Assembly (NCBI RefSeq): GCF_029267215.1
Contig: NZ_JARIDH010000019.1
Span: 62,001 to 126,000, forward strand
Source: Clostridium sp.
Lineage (GTDB): Bacteria; Bacillota; Clostridia; Clostridiales; Clostridiaceae
Length of the DNA stretch: 64,000 bases
Direction of reading: 5' to 3'
The notes below the pieces were generated by a model. The model was not told the DNA's origin, made no database searches, and saw only the letters and a list, made by a program, of their open reading frames with translations. Position 1 is the stretch's first letter. Each line of letters begins with the position of its first letter. A program made the translations under genes and the position numbers. Shown here in pieces: positions 9,320 through 18,290 of this stretch.

Positions 9320-9859
9320 TTGGAAATAGGAGATAAAATTAGACGTCTCAGAGTGGCCAAACAGTTAACACAAGAAGAATTAGCAAATAGATGTGAATTA
9401 TCTAAAGGATTTATTTCTCAACTTGAGAATGACCTTACTTCTCCATCAATAGCTACTTTAATAGACATATTAGATACATTAGGTACAAATCTGACGGAAT
9501 TCTTTAGCGAGGATACAAATGAAAAGATTGTCTTTTCAAAGGATGATATGTTCGAGACAGAAAATGAAGAACTAAAATATAATCTTATGTGGTTAGTTCC
9601 AAATGCTCAAAAAAATGACATGGAACCTATAATGATTACCATTGAATCAGGAGGCCAGTACATAGAAGAAGAACCTCATGAAGGAGAAGAATTTGGATAT
9701 GTTTTATCAGGAACAATCTACCTTCATTTAGGAGATAAAAAAGTAAAAGTAAAAAAAGGTGAGAGTTTTTATTTCAAACCAAAATCAAATCATTATATAT
9801 CTAATGCGGGAAAAGTTTCTGCAAAAGTTATTTGGATAAGTACTCCACCATCATTTTAA
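9320..9859 (+). CDS. XRE-cupin transcriptional regulator of the polyamine operon (PuuR-like)
   Basis: The 179-residue protein has an N-terminal helix-turn-helix of the XRE type (residues about 5-60, with LTQEELANRCELSKGFISQLE) and a C-terminal cupin barrel (residues about 105-175, with PHEGEEFGYVLSG and the GESFYFKP strand). Regulators of this kind bind a small ligand in the cupin and control adjacent transport or catabolic genes. Start is TTG at 9320 after a GAGGTG site. It is the first gene of the operon regulator-potA-potB-potC-potD, so it probably controls its own operon in response to polyamines; the ligand is inferred from context. Confidence 0.88.
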   Translation: MEIGDKIRRLRVAKQLTQEELANRCELSKGFISQLENDLTSPSIATLIDILDTLGTNLTEFFSEDTNEKIVFSKDDMFETENEELKYNLMWLVPNAQKNDMEPIMITIESGGQYIEEEPHEGEEFGYVLSGTIYLHLGDKKVKVKKGESFYFKPKSNHYISNAGKVSAKVIWISTPPSF

Positions 9860-9889
9860 TATAAAAATTAGAAAGCAGAGGTGTTAAAT

Positions 9890-10939
9890 TTGAAAGATAA
9901 TAATATTATTGAATTAAAAGGAATAACTAAAGCATATGGTAAAAACACCATTTTAGATAACCTTTCTTTAAACATTAAAAAGAATGAATTCCTAACTCTT
10001 TTAGGACCTAGTGGATGTGGTAAAACAACCACTTTAAAAATAATAGCTGGATTTGAAACTGCAGATAGCGGTCAGGTGGTCTTTGAAAATAATATTATTA
10101 ATGATATACCACCTTATGAAAGACAATTAAACACAGTATTCCAAAAGTATGCTCTATTTCCTCATATGAATGTTTATGAAAATATAGCATTTGGATTAAA
10201 GTTAAAAAAACTTTCTAAGAAAGTTATAGATGAAAAAGTAAAAGAAATGCTTAAACTTGTTGCACTTGAAGGATTTGAAAATAGAGATATTGAATCACTA
10301 AGTGGTGGTCAACAACAGAGGGTTGCTATTGCAAGAGCCTTAGTTAACGAACCAAAGGTTCTTTTATTAGACGAGCCTCTAGGCGCCTTAGATATGAAAC
10401 TTAGAAAAGGAATGCAAATAGAACTAAAAAAAATACAACAAAAATTAGGTATTACTTTCATCTTTGTAACTCATGACCAAGAAGAAGCTTTAACAATGTC
10501 TGATACTATAGTTGTTATGAATAAAGGTGAGATTCAACAAATGGGTTCTCCAGAGGATATATACAATGAACCTGTTAACTCATTCGTTGCCAAATTCATA
10601 GGAGAAAGCAACATAGTTGATGGAACTATGTTAGAGGATTTCAAAGTTGAATTTGCTGGCAAAGTATTTGACTGTGTTGATAAAGGCTTTGATAAAAATG
10701 AAGCTATTGAGGTTGTTATTAGACCTGAAGACTTTGAAATTGTTAAATACGAAGATGGTATGTTAAAAGGAACTGTTAGCTCTATTATTTTCAAAGGTGT
10801 TCACTACGAAATAGAAGTAAAGGATGAAAACTACACTTGGATATTACACAATACAAAGCATGCTGAAATAGGAAGTAAGATTGGATTAAGCTTAGATCCT
10901 GAAAGCATACACATAATGAAAAAAGAGAGTGATGTTTAA
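9890..10939 (+). CDS. potA: Spermidine/putrescine ABC transporter ATP-binding protein
   Basis: A 349-residue ABC ATPase that powers polyamine import with PotB, PotC and PotD. Walker [10 protein letters not shown] is at about residues 38-46, the Q-loop follows, then the signature [15 protein letters not shown], Walker B LLLDEP and the switch His in [11 protein letters not shown]-terminal TOBE-type regulatory domain starts at about residue 240. The start is TTG at 9890, six bases after GAGGTG; the upstream in-frame GTG at 9881 overlaps that site. Two bases separate its stop from potB. Confidence 0.95.
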   Translation: MKDNNIIELKGITKAYGKNTILDNLSLNIKKNEFLTLLGPSGCGKTTTLKIIAGFETADSGQVVFENNIINDIPPYERQLNTVFQKYALFPHMNVYENIAFGLKLKKLSKKVIDEKVKEMLKLVALEGFENRDIESLSGGQQQRVAIARALVNEPKVLLLDEPLGALDMKLRKGMQIELKKIQQKLGITFIFVTHDQEEALTMSDTIVVMNKGEIQQMGSPEDIYNEPVNSFVAKFIGESNIVDGTMLEDFKVEFAGKVFDCVDKGFDKNEAIEVVIRPEDFEIVKYEDGMLKGTVSSIIFKGVHYEIEVKDENYTWILHNTKHAEIGSKIGLSLDPESIHIMKKESDV

Positions 10940-10941
10940 AA

Positions 10942-11778
10942 ATGAAAAATTCTAATAAAAAATTATCCTTTGTAGCTTATCCATATGTAGTATGGAGTGC
11001 ATTATTCATAGTTATCCCTTTACTTTTAATAGTTTTCTTCAGCTTTACCTCAAAAGTTGATGGAAGATTTGTATTTTCATTAGAAAATTTCCAAAGATTA
11101 TTTGAACCAATATACTTTGGAGTATTTGTACGCTCTATTTGGCTTGCATTTTTATCAACTTTTTTATGTTTATTAGTTGGTTACCCTGTGGCCTACATAA
11201 TTTCTAAACTTCCAATAAAGAGAAGAAATATATTAATACTTTTATTTATACTTCCAATGTGGATGAACTTTTTACTTAGAACATATGCATGGATGGCAAT
11301 ATTGAGTAGAGATGGGCTTATAAACACATTATTAGGTTATATTGGCATAGGTCCTCTAAAAATGCTTTATACAGATGGTGCCATATTACTTGGTATGATT
11401 TATAACTTCTTACCATTTATGGTTATACCAATATATACTGTACTTATAAAAATAGATAAAAACTTAGTTAATGCTGCTTATGATTTAGGTGCTACTAAAT
11501 CTCAAGCTTTCAGAAAAGTTGTTTTACCACTTAGTATTCCTGGAATAATTTCAGGTATAACAATGGTATTTATGCCAGCAGTATCAAACTTCGTAATTCC
11601 TAACCTACTAGGTGGTGGAAAGTATATGCTAGTTGGTAGCCTTATTGAACAACAGTTCACAACAATAGGTAACTGGAACTTTGGTTCTGCCTTATCAATC
11701 TTCATGATGATATTAATTTTAATATCTATGGGATTTATGTCTAAATATGAAAAGACTAACAAAGAAGGAGGTAAATAG
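10942..11778 (+). CDS. potB: Spermidine/putrescine ABC transporter permease PotB
   Basis: The 278-residue integral membrane permease has about six hydrophobic segments. The ABC permease coupling motif (the EAA loop, here AAYDLGATKSQAFRKVVLP, about residues 175-193) faces PotA. It pairs with PotC to form the polyamine channel. It begins two bases after the potA stop and ends two bases before potC, so translation is probably coupled. Confidence 0.94.
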   Translation: MKNSNKKLSFVAYPYVVWSALFIVIPLLLIVFFSFTSKVDGRFVFSLENFQRLFEPIYFGVFVRSIWLAFLSTFLCLLVGYPVAYIISKLPIKRRNILILLFILPMWMNFLLRTYAWMAILSRDGLINTLLGYIGIGPLKMLYTDGAILLGMIYNFLPFMVIPIYTVLIKIDKNLVNAAYDLGATKSQAFRKVVLPLSIPGIISGITMVFMPAVSNFVIPNLLGGGKYMLVGSLIEQQFTTIGNWNFGSALSIFMMILILISMGFMSKYEKTNKEGGK

Positions 11779-11780
11779 TC

Positions 11781-12581
11781 ATGATAAAAAAGTTAAATGA
11801 TTTTATATCTAGATTTTATCTAGCTATAGTTTTCATATTCCTATATACACCAATCGTAACATTAATGATCTTCTCATTTAACAGTTCAAAATCTATGGCT
11901 GTTTGGGAAGGCTTCACTTTTGATTGGTACACTTCTCTCCTTCAAAACGATAGAATATTAGAAGCCCTTTATTACACAGTGCTTATTGCCGTTATAGCTT
12001 CCGTTGTTTCCACAATAATAGGTACTATAAGTGCCATAGGAATAAATAATATGAAAAAAGGGCCTAGAACTTTACTTCTTAATGTAAACTACTTACCAGT
12101 TTTAAATCCTGATATAGTTACTGGTATTTCATTAATGACTTTATTTGCAATAGCTGGTATATTATTTGGATTAAAACCTGGATTTTGGACTATGCTTTTA
12201 GCTCATATAACATTTGATATTCCATATGTTATATTATCTGTTTTACCAAAATTAAGACAGCTTCCTCCAAATCTTACTGATGCTGCCTTAGATTTAGGTG
12301 CAACACCTTCATATGCATTAAGAAAAGTTATAATACCTCAAATAATGCCTGGTATAGCTGCTGGATTTTTAATAGCTTTCACAATGTCAATTGATGATTT
12401 TGTTATAAGTTTCTTCACTACAGGACCTGGGGTTTCAAATCTTTCAATAGAAATTTATTCTATGGCTAGAAGAGGAATTTCTCCTGAAATAAATGCTTTA
12501 TCAACTTTAATGTTTATAGTTATTCTTGCATTACTTCTTATAGCTAACAAAAAACAATCTTTAGTGAAAGGAGAACGTTAA
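11781..12581 (+). CDS. potC: Spermidine/putrescine ABC transporter permease PotC
   Basis: A 266-residue permease with about six membrane segments and an EAA-type loop (DAALDLGATPSYALRKVIIP, about residues 168-187). It is the partner of PotB. An AAGGAGGT site at the end of potB serves the ATG. It abuts potD with a single base between stop and start. Confidence 0.94.
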   Translation: MIKKLNDFISRFYLAIVFIFLYTPIVTLMIFSFNSSKSMAVWEGFTFDWYTSLLQNDRILEALYYTVLIAVIASVVSTIIGTISAIGINNMKKGPRTLLLNVNYLPVLNPDIVTGISLMTLFAIAGILFGLKPGFWTMLLAHITFDIPYVILSVLPKLRQLPPNLTDAALDLGATPSYALRKVIIPQIMPGIAAGFLIAFTMSIDDFVISFFTTGPGVSNLSIEIYSMARRGISPEINALSTLMFIVILALLLIANKKQSLVKGER

Positions 12582-12582
12582 T

Positions 12583-13665
12583 ATGAAAATTAAAAAATTC
12601 TTATCAATAGCTTGTGTAGCATTATTTTCTGCATCTCTTTTTGTTGGATGTGGAGCGAAAAAAGAAGATAATTCTAAAGCTCAAAATAACAGTAACGTTC
12701 TTTATGTTTATAACTGGGGAGATTATATTGATCCAGACCTTATTACTAAATTTGAGTCTGAAACTGGAATAGATGTTAAATATGATGTTTATGATACTAA
12801 TGAAATAATGTATCAAAAACTTAATAGTGGTAATGTATCTTATGATATAGTAATACCTTCAGATTATATGATTCAGAAAATGAAAAAAGAAAATATGTTA
12901 GCTAAAATAAATTATAAGAATATTCCTAACTATAAATATATAGGAAAACAATTTAGAAATTTAGCTTATGATCCAACAAATGAATATTCAGTCCCATATA
13001 TGTGGGGAACAGTTGGTATTATATATAATAAGAAAAAAGTAACTGACCCTGTGGATAGCTGGGATATTCTTTGGAACAAAAAGTATAAAGATCAAGTTAT
13101 AATGCCTGATAGTGTTAGAGATGCTATGGCTGTTGCTGAGAAAAAACTTGGATATTCTTTAAACACTGAGAATTTAGACCAAATAGAAAAAGCTAAACTA
13201 GAACTTATGAAACAGAAAAAAGCTGGATTAATACTAGCATATATGGTTGACCAAGTTAAAGATGTTATGGTCGCTGGCGAAGCTTCTCTTGCTGTTGCAT
13301 GGTCTGGAGATGCTGTTACTATGATGGAAAGAAATCCTGATTTAGCCTATGCACTTCCTAAGGAAGGAACAAATAAATGGTTTGATGCAATTGCAATACC
13401 TAAAAATGCTCAGCATAAAGAAAATGCTGAAAAATTCATAAACTTCCTTTGCGATCCAGAAAATGCCAAACAAAATGTTGAATATATAGGATACTCTACT
13501 CCAAATACAGAAGCTTATAAATTACTTCCTAAAGAAGTACAAGATAATAAAGTAGCCTATCCTGATCCAGAATCTATAAAAAACTCTGAAGTATTTGTTT
13601 CTTTACCAGAAAAAATATTAAGAAAATATGATGAAGCTTGGTTAGAAATAAAATGCGTTTACTAA
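12583..13665 (+). CDS. potD: Spermidine/putrescine-binding lipoprotein PotD
   Basis: This 360-residue protein is the extracellular substrate-binding component. The signal peptide ends in a lipobox (SLFVGCG), so Cys23 is lipidated and anchors it to the membrane. The mature part opens with the PotD/PotF pattern VYNWGDYIDPD and includes GTVGIIYNK and VAWSGDA, seen in polyamine-binding members of the extracellular solute-binding protein family 1. It is last in the operon and is followed by a strong terminator. Confidence 0.94.
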   Translation: MKIKKFLSIACVALFSASLFVGCGAKKEDNSKAQNNSNVLYVYNWGDYIDPDLITKFESETGIDVKYDVYDTNEIMYQKLNSGNVSYDIVIPSDYMIQKMKKENMLAKINYKNIPNYKYIGKQFRNLAYDPTNEYSVPYMWGTVGIIYNKKKVTDPVDSWDILWNKKYKDQVIMPDSVRDAMAVAEKKLGYSLNTENLDQIEKAKLELMKQKKAGLILAYMVDQVKDVMVAGEASLAVAWSGDAVTMMERNPDLAYALPKEGTNKWFDAIAIPKNAQHKENAEKFINFLCDPENAKQNVEYIGYSTPNTEAYKLLPKEVQDNKVAYPDPESIKNSEVFVSLPEKILRKYDEAWLEIKCVY

Positions 13666-13667
13666 TA

Positions 13668-13702
13668 AAAAAACATGTGCTGATTTAGCACATGTTTTTT
13701 AT
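13668..13702. terminator. Terminator between pot operon and ndk
   Basis: A 14-pair stem AAAAAACATGTGCT / AGCACATGTTTTTT with a five-base loop, T-rich on both strands, separates convergent potD and ndk and can serve both. Confidence 0.88.
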
Positions 13703-14133
13703 TATCCACATATTTTTTCACTTAATATTTCCGGGAACCATAATTTTATTTCTCTATTTGCACTTTCTAATGAGTCTGATGAATGAACAGAATTTTCCTT
13801 ACTACTTAAGGCAAATCTTCTTCTTATTGTGCCAAATTCAGCCTTTTCTGGATTTGTAGGACCATTTAAACTTCTAATTTTTTTGATTGCATCCTCTCCC
13901 TCAATAACTAAAGCTATAAGTGGACTTCTAGTTATATATTTTATTAGAGAATCAAAAAAATGTTTTCCTTCATGTTCTTTGTAATGCTTTTCAGCAAAAT
14001 CTTTATTAATCTGTTTCATCTCCATAGCTTTTATCTTTAGTCCTGCTCCCTCATAAACCTCTAATATTTTTCCTATAATATTTCTTTCAACTGCATCAGG
14101 TTTTATTAAAACAAGACTTTTCTCTAAACTCAT
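13702..14133 (-). CDS. ndk: Nucleoside diphosphate kinase
   Basis: The 143-residue enzyme moves the gamma phosphate of ATP to nucleoside diphosphates through a phosphohistidine. The catalytic His117 lies in NSVHSSDS, and the N-terminal strand KSLVLIKPDAVER is typical. Length matches the family. ATG at 14133 follows GGGAGGA. It is monocistronic and convergent with potD. Confidence 0.96.
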   Translation of the reverse strand: MSLEKSLVLIKPDAVERNIIGKILEVYEGAGLKIKAMEMKQINKDFAEKHYKEHEGKHFFDSLIKYITRSPLIALVIEGEDAIKKIRSLNGPTNPEKAEFGTIRRRFALSSKENSVHSSDSLESANREIKLWFPEILSEKICG

Positions 14134-14417
14134 GAAAATTCCTCCCTAAAAATTATTTCCCTTAAAATATATTATACTTATACTATTACATTTATGTAAT
14201 TATTAGAAATTAAATTCACATAAATTATTCATTATTAACTTATTATTTCCACTTAATTTTGAAACCTATATTATATATCAATCTTCTAATTATAATTAAT
14301 ATTAAAAGATGTGTTAATTTATGCTTAGAATGCTACTTATAAAAAAAATTTATAACTTACTAATAGATAAAATTAGTTTTACTTTTAAATACATGTAATC
14401 TTAGTATTAATTAAATC

Positions 14418-14451
14418 AAAAAACACAAGTATATACATACCTGTGTTTTTT
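14418..14451 (-). terminator. Hairpin terminator after the 48-residue gene
   Basis: AAAAAACACA and TGTGTTTTTT pair around a 14-base loop. Read on the reverse strand, it lies about 65 bases after the small gene's stop codon and ends in a T-run. It is nearly symmetrical, so it could also work on the plus strand. Confidence 0.55.
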
Positions 14452-14516
14452 ATTTAATTATATAAGCTATCTTCTTTAAACTTACATAAAAACTTTATTA
14501 AAAAGGTTTTTATATT

Positions 14517-14663
14517 CTATGCATCACAGCTATCCTGTTCCGCACCATATCTTGCACTTCCATCCATATTGAACTCTTCATTATCCTTGTATGATATGAA
14601 AATTCCATCATTTGGTTCGTGTCCTTTTCTTCTTTTTCTATTTTCTTTTTTATTATTCTTCAT
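14517..14663 (-). CDS. Small 48-residue hydrophilic protein, unknown
   Basis: An AAGGAGG ribosome binding site stands seven bases before an ATG that opens a 48-residue frame on the reverse strand. The N-terminal third is strongly basic (KKENRKRRKG). The rest is acidic and polar, ending EQDSCDA, with a lone cysteine near the end. There is no membrane segment. I recognise no family. The ribosome binding site, the downstream hairpin and codon use like the neighbours support it as a gene. Confidence 0.6.
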   Translation of the reverse strand: MKNNKKENRKRRKGHEPNDGIFISYKDNEEFNMDGSARYGAEQDSCDA

Positions 14664-14806
14664 TTTTATCAACCTCCTTCAAATTTATTATTTGAATTAA
14701 GGCCTTTTTTTATTAAAGAAATTATTTATATGAATTTTTAAACCTAGACCATATTTTCCCTACATTTAAATAACTAACATATAAATCTTATGTTCACTCT
14801 ATAACT

Positions 14807-15373
14807 CTATAGATTATCCCACATATCCTCTATACTTTCATAATCTTCTAAAACTTCATCCATTAATTCTAAAGCTTCATCATTATTCCAAGTTTCATAC
14901 TTTTTTATATTATTAACCATTATTATATTTTCTTCTTTTCCCTCTTTAACAAGTATAGTGCTTTCACATTCATTTTTATATTTAGTTAAATCTTCTATTA
15001 TTGTATTATTTAACTCAATAGTCTTTACTCTATTATTCTCTTCATCTCTAAAATCTATAAGTATTCTATTAGATTTTAGCAATGCATTTAAAAATTCAAA
15101 ATGCCACTGAAAACCATAATTAAGCCATAAATCGTAAGTAGTATCTTCTCTGTTATCAAATCTAAGCATAACTAAAAATAAATCTATTTTTTTATTACTT
15201 ATGATGCTACTTTTTAATCCAACCAAAACTTCATCTTTCAAATCACCTAACACTTCCAAGTAATCTTTAACAAAAATTATTGGTAAAACTTCATTATCTA
15301 CTTCTACTAAAAGTGGATTCAATGTTCCAATTTCACTCTTTTTTAAAATATCATCTACAGTTAATGATTTCAT
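14807..15373 (-). CDS. Uncharacterised 188-residue acidic protein
   Basis: I do not recognise the family. The product is soluble and acidic, with a C-terminal run of Glu and Asp. It has two hydrophobic strands (ILPIIFVKDYL-like near residue 30 and IDLFLVMLRF near residue 65), an aromatic segment YGFQWHFEFLNALL near residue 85 and no signal peptide. I prefer the ATG at 15373, preceded by GGGATGTGG; an in-frame GTG is at 15382. It stands alone, with the 48-residue gene 143 bases beyond its stop codon. Confidence 0.65.
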   Translation of the reverse strand: MKSLTVDDILKKSEIGTLNPLLVEVDNEVLPIIFVKDYLEVLGDLKDEVLVGLKSSIISNKKIDLFLVMLRFDNREDTTYDLWLNYGFQWHFEFLNALLKSNRILIDFRDEENNRVKTIELNNTIIEDLTKYKNECESTILVKEGKEENIIMVNNIKKYETWNNDEALELMDEVLEDYESIEDMWDNL

Positions 15374-15553
15374 ATATACCACATCCCATATTTCATTTAA
15401 TTAATTATTTCATTTAATTAATTATTTTATTTCTTTAAGACATAATCAACTTTTAGGAATATATCTTATTTTTTATTTAAAATATCTTATATTATATAGT
15501 AAAATTCAAGTAATTTCTATCATTAAAGGTCTACACTGTAAATTCTATTATTA

Positions 15554-15582
15554 TTGTTATTATCCCCTATAGATGTTATAAT
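15554..15582 (+). promoter_or_regulatory. Sigma-A promoter for the D,D-carboxypeptidase gene
   Basis: TTGTTA, 17 bases, TATAAT, ending 42 bases before the start codon. Confidence 0.65.
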
Positions 15583-15624
15583 AAAAAAAGTTTAATGAGA
15601 TTTAAAAATTAGGAGAGATGAAAA

Positions 15625-16896
15625 TTGGTTAGATTTAAGAAAAAGCTTTTAAGCTCACTATTAGTCGCTTTATCAGTATCATTATTCACACCAGCAAAAA
15701 CAACCGTACATGCTGCCGAACTTCAACAACCTGATATAGTTGGAAAATATGCTGTTACTCTAGATTATGATACTGGAGAAATTATTTATGCAAAAGGAAT
15801 TGATGACAAAGCATACCCAGCTAGTACCACAAAGGTTATGACAGGCCTTTTATTCGCTGAAAATGCAAAGAAAACAGATTCTCTTCCTTACACAGCTGAT
15901 GCGAAAAATCAGCAACCATACACATTAAATGGTAGTTTTGGCCCTATCCCAGTTGGAGAATCAATGAATAATAATGATTTAATGAAAGCATTACTTATGT
16001 TCTCAGCAAATGATGCTGCATATGTAATAGCTGACGGGGTTGCAGGAAATGCTGAAAAATTTAGTGATATGATGAACCAAAAAGTTAAAGAACTTGGGTT
16101 AAAAAATACTCATTTCGTTACTCCAAATGGTCTTCATAGAGATAATCACTATACAACAGCTTACGATATAGCTGTTATACTTAGAAATGCCTTTAAAAAT
16201 CCTTGGATTAAAGAAACTATGGGACTTAAAGAAAGCACAATTACTATTAACGGAAAAAAAGTAATTTTACATAACAGAAATAAAGACCTTGGTATAGACG
16301 GAAATATTGGTGGAAAAACTGGATTTACTACTCCTGCTGGAAGATGTTTAGTTACAGTTTATGAAAGAAATGGCAGAAAAATAGTTGGAGCTGTTTTAGA
16401 CTCTCAATATGATGCCAAGGATGAAACTGTATTTAATGATATGAACAAAATCATGAACTATAGTTATGATGTAAAAGAAGTTCCTTATATCAAAGCAAAT
16501 ACTACAGTTGATACTATTCCTGTACAATATAAATTATTTAGATGGTTTGGCCCTAAAAAGACTATAGATGTACCCTTTAACTCAACACAAAATATTAATT
16601 ATTATGACAATACTGTAAACAAAAAAGAAACTACTAAATCAATAGATTTAAAAGGTATGAATGCTTGGCAAATAGCTTCTAATCCAGAAGCTGCCCATGT
16701 TACAGTAAGTCAAAGAGCTTATAGTAAAAACTATCCTGTTCAAGCTGAAATAAGTACATTTACACTTATAAAAGCAAACTTACTAAGTTACTTTGGAATA
16801 TTGGTATTAATTGTAGTTGTTATAGTATTAATCTTATTATTAATAAGAACTATCAACTTAAGAAGACGTAGAAAACGTAGAAGAAGAATATTTTAA
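15625..16896 (+). CDS. D-alanyl-D-alanine carboxypeptidase (DacF/PBP5 type)
   Basis: A 423-residue low-molecular-weight penicillin-binding protein that removes the terminal D-Ala from peptidoglycan stems. A signal peptide (residues 1-31, ending VHAA) precedes the S11 peptidase domain with SxxK (Ser67 in STTK), SAN (FSAND near residue 131) and KTG (GGKTGFT near residue 231). A PBP5-like beta domain follows. The C-terminal membrane segment (about residues 385-410) and the basic tail RRRRKRRRR anchor it, unlike the amphipathic helix of E. coli PBP5. TTG at 15625 follows AGGAGAG. Confidence 0.92.
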   Translation: MVRFKKKLLSSLLVALSVSLFTPAKTTVHAAELQQPDIVGKYAVTLDYDTGEIIYAKGIDDKAYPASTTKVMTGLLFAENAKKTDSLPYTADAKNQQPYTLNGSFGPIPVGESMNNNDLMKALLMFSANDAAYVIADGVAGNAEKFSDMMNQKVKELGLKNTHFVTPNGLHRDNHYTTAYDIAVILRNAFKNPWIKETMGLKESTITINGKKVILHNRNKDLGIDGNIGGKTGFTTPAGRCLVTVYERNGRKIVGAVLDSQYDAKDETVFNDMNKIMNYSYDVKEVPYIKANTTVDTIPVQYKLFRWFGPKKTIDVPFNSTQNINYYDNTVNKKETTKSIDLKGMNAWQIASNPEAAHVTVSQRAYSKNYPVQAEISTFTLIKANLLSYFGILVLIVVVIVLILLLIRTINLRRRRKRRRRIF

Positions 16897-16902
16897 TATA
16901 AT

Positions 16903-16941
16903 AAAAAAAGATTTAGTCTTAGGCTAAATCTTTTTTTATTT
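16903..16941 (+). terminator. Rho-independent terminator after the carboxypeptidase gene
   Basis: A 14-pair stem AAAAAAAGATTTAG / CTAAATCTTTTTTT with a seven-base loop and T-run starts a few bases after the stop codon. Confidence 0.85.
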
Positions 16942-17025
16942 TTAATAAATTATTATGAAATCCAAAAACTATAAGCTATGCAGAAGAAATCATAAGTTTT
17001 ATTTTTAATATATTATTCTGAAATC
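16938..17025 (+). repeat. Pair of 25-base direct repeats
   Basis: The 25 bases at 16938-16962 recur at 17001-17025 with two differences (23 of 25 identical), 63 bases apart, in the intergenic space between convergent genes. No function is evident. Confidence 0.6.
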
Positions 17026-17075
17026 ACAATATTAATTTTAATTTATCTTATATAGTTTTTTAAATATATTGTTTA

Positions 17076-17720
17076 TTATGCATTAAGTTTTTCAATAATA
17101 TCTAATAAATCATTGGGCTTGTCTATAAAATAATCTGGATTACTCTCTTCTAATTTATATAAAGGCAAAGCAGTGTAAGTAACTCCACAAGTTTTTATCC
17201 CTGCATTTTTTCCTGACAAAATATCATATGGTGAATCTCCTAATATCATAGCTTCTTTAACATCAACTCCTATCTCACTACAAGCTTTCAGAACTGGCTC
17301 TCCATCTGGTTTATGCTTATTTGTAGATTCTGGAGTAATAAAAGTATCAAAATACTTAAATATACCCATTAATTTAGCTCCTCTTTCTGCCATATCCCTC
17401 TTCTTAGAAGTTACAACACCTAATTTTATTCCCTGAGATTTTAATTCTTCTAACATCTCTTTTACTCCAACGAATTCTTTACATTCTTTATCATGAAGTT
17501 CTAAATTTACTTTTCTATAAAATGTTATCATTTCATCAACTCTATTTTCATCATAATCTTTAAAAATCATATGTAGTGGTCTACCAAAATTCATTCTTAT
17601 TTCCTCTTCAGATGGTTCTAAATTCATAATTTCTTTGTATGTGCTTTGAAAAGATTTAAGTGTTAAATCATTACTATTTATTAATGTTCCATCTAAGTCA
17701 AATAAAACTGCTTTTATCAT
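17076..17720 (-). CDS. HAD-family phosphatase, PpaX-like
   Basis: The 214-residue HAD hydrolase has motif I DLDGTLINSND at residues 8-18, motif II VVTSKK near residue 103, motif III lysine in KPDGEP and motif IV GDSPYD. The cap subdomain is small and helical. Overall similarity is to PpaX, a pyrophosphatase linked to HPr-serine dephosphorylation, and to Gph phosphoglycolate phosphatases; the two cannot be separated firmly by eye, and PpaX is favoured by the N-terminal LINSND and the cap. It is monocistronic. Confidence 0.8.
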   Translation of the reverse strand: MIKAVLFDLDGTLINSNDLTLKSFQSTYKEIMNLEPSEEEIRMNFGRPLHMIFKDYDENRVDEMITFYRKVNLELHDKECKEFVGVKEMLEELKSQGIKLGVVTSKKRDMAERGAKLMGIFKYFDTFITPESTNKHKPDGEPVLKACSEIGVDVKEAMILGDSPYDILSGKNAGIKTCGVTYTALPLYKLEESNPDYFIDKPNDLLDIIEKLNA

Positions 17721-17800
17721 AAAATTCTCCTTTAAAATTCAAAATAATCACCTTTTTTCCTCATTATATCATAAAAATTTTAATTTTTTTCATAAAACTC

Positions 17801-17829
17801 TTCACAAATCCTTAATTATGTTGTATATT
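17801..17829 (+). promoter_or_regulatory. Likely sigma-A promoter of the asnA T-box transcript
   Basis: TTCACA, 17 bases, TATATT, placed about 30 bases before the T-box leader begins. Confidence 0.5.
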
Positions 17830-17859
17830 AATTATTAAATAAACAAAATTTACAAAAGC

Positions 17860-18130
17860 ATTGATAGGAAGAAGTAATCTTTGGAAAGAGTTTTAGCGAT
17901 TGAGGGATGGTGTAAGCCTCATACTATACCTTTGATGAAAAACATCCTTGAGCTTCTAACCGAACTCTAAATTATTAGACAGTAGACTTAGACGGGTTTT
18001 CTTTCCGTTAAAAGAAGAACAGTGTTAAGATGCACTGGTTTAAAGTGAGTGCTTTTGTACTAACATAGGTGGTACCGCGGAGATATTATAGCCTTCGTCC
18101 TATTTAATTATAGGATGATGGCTTTTTTTA
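17860..18130 (+). promoter_or_regulatory. T-box riboswitch (Asn-specific) with terminator, upstream of asnA
   Basis: The leader has the diagnostic T-box AGGTGGTACCGCGG (18067-18080). Stem I is closed by AGAGTT (17887-17892) with AACTCT (17963-17968). A candidate specifier codon AAC (Asn) is at 17958-17960 on the 3' side of Stem I. The intrinsic terminator pairs GCCTTCGTCCTA with TAGGATGATGGC and ends in a T-run at 18123-18129. Uncharged tRNA-Asn should pair with the specifier and T-box, favour the antiterminator and let asnA be transcribed. The specifier agrees with the downstream gene's product. Confidence 0.92.
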
Positions 18131-18290
18131 TTATAAAAAAATACACCTATTTTTATACGTATAAAATTTTTTAAGTTAAATAAAAACTTGTTTGGGGCCA
18201 TAAACAAGAATTAATTTATTAAAATAATTTAAACTAATATAGTAAAATTATTTAATTTAAAGTAAAAATATTTGTTAAGGAGTTTTTTAA

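Larger units (their letters stand above)
14134..14806. other. 673-base region without a large gene
   Basis: The stretch between ndk and the next large gene is very AT-rich. It holds one supported small reading frame with a strong ribosome binding site (14517-14663, reverse strand) and a hairpin below it. I see nothing else, in particular no tRNA or riboswitch. Confidence 0.6.
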
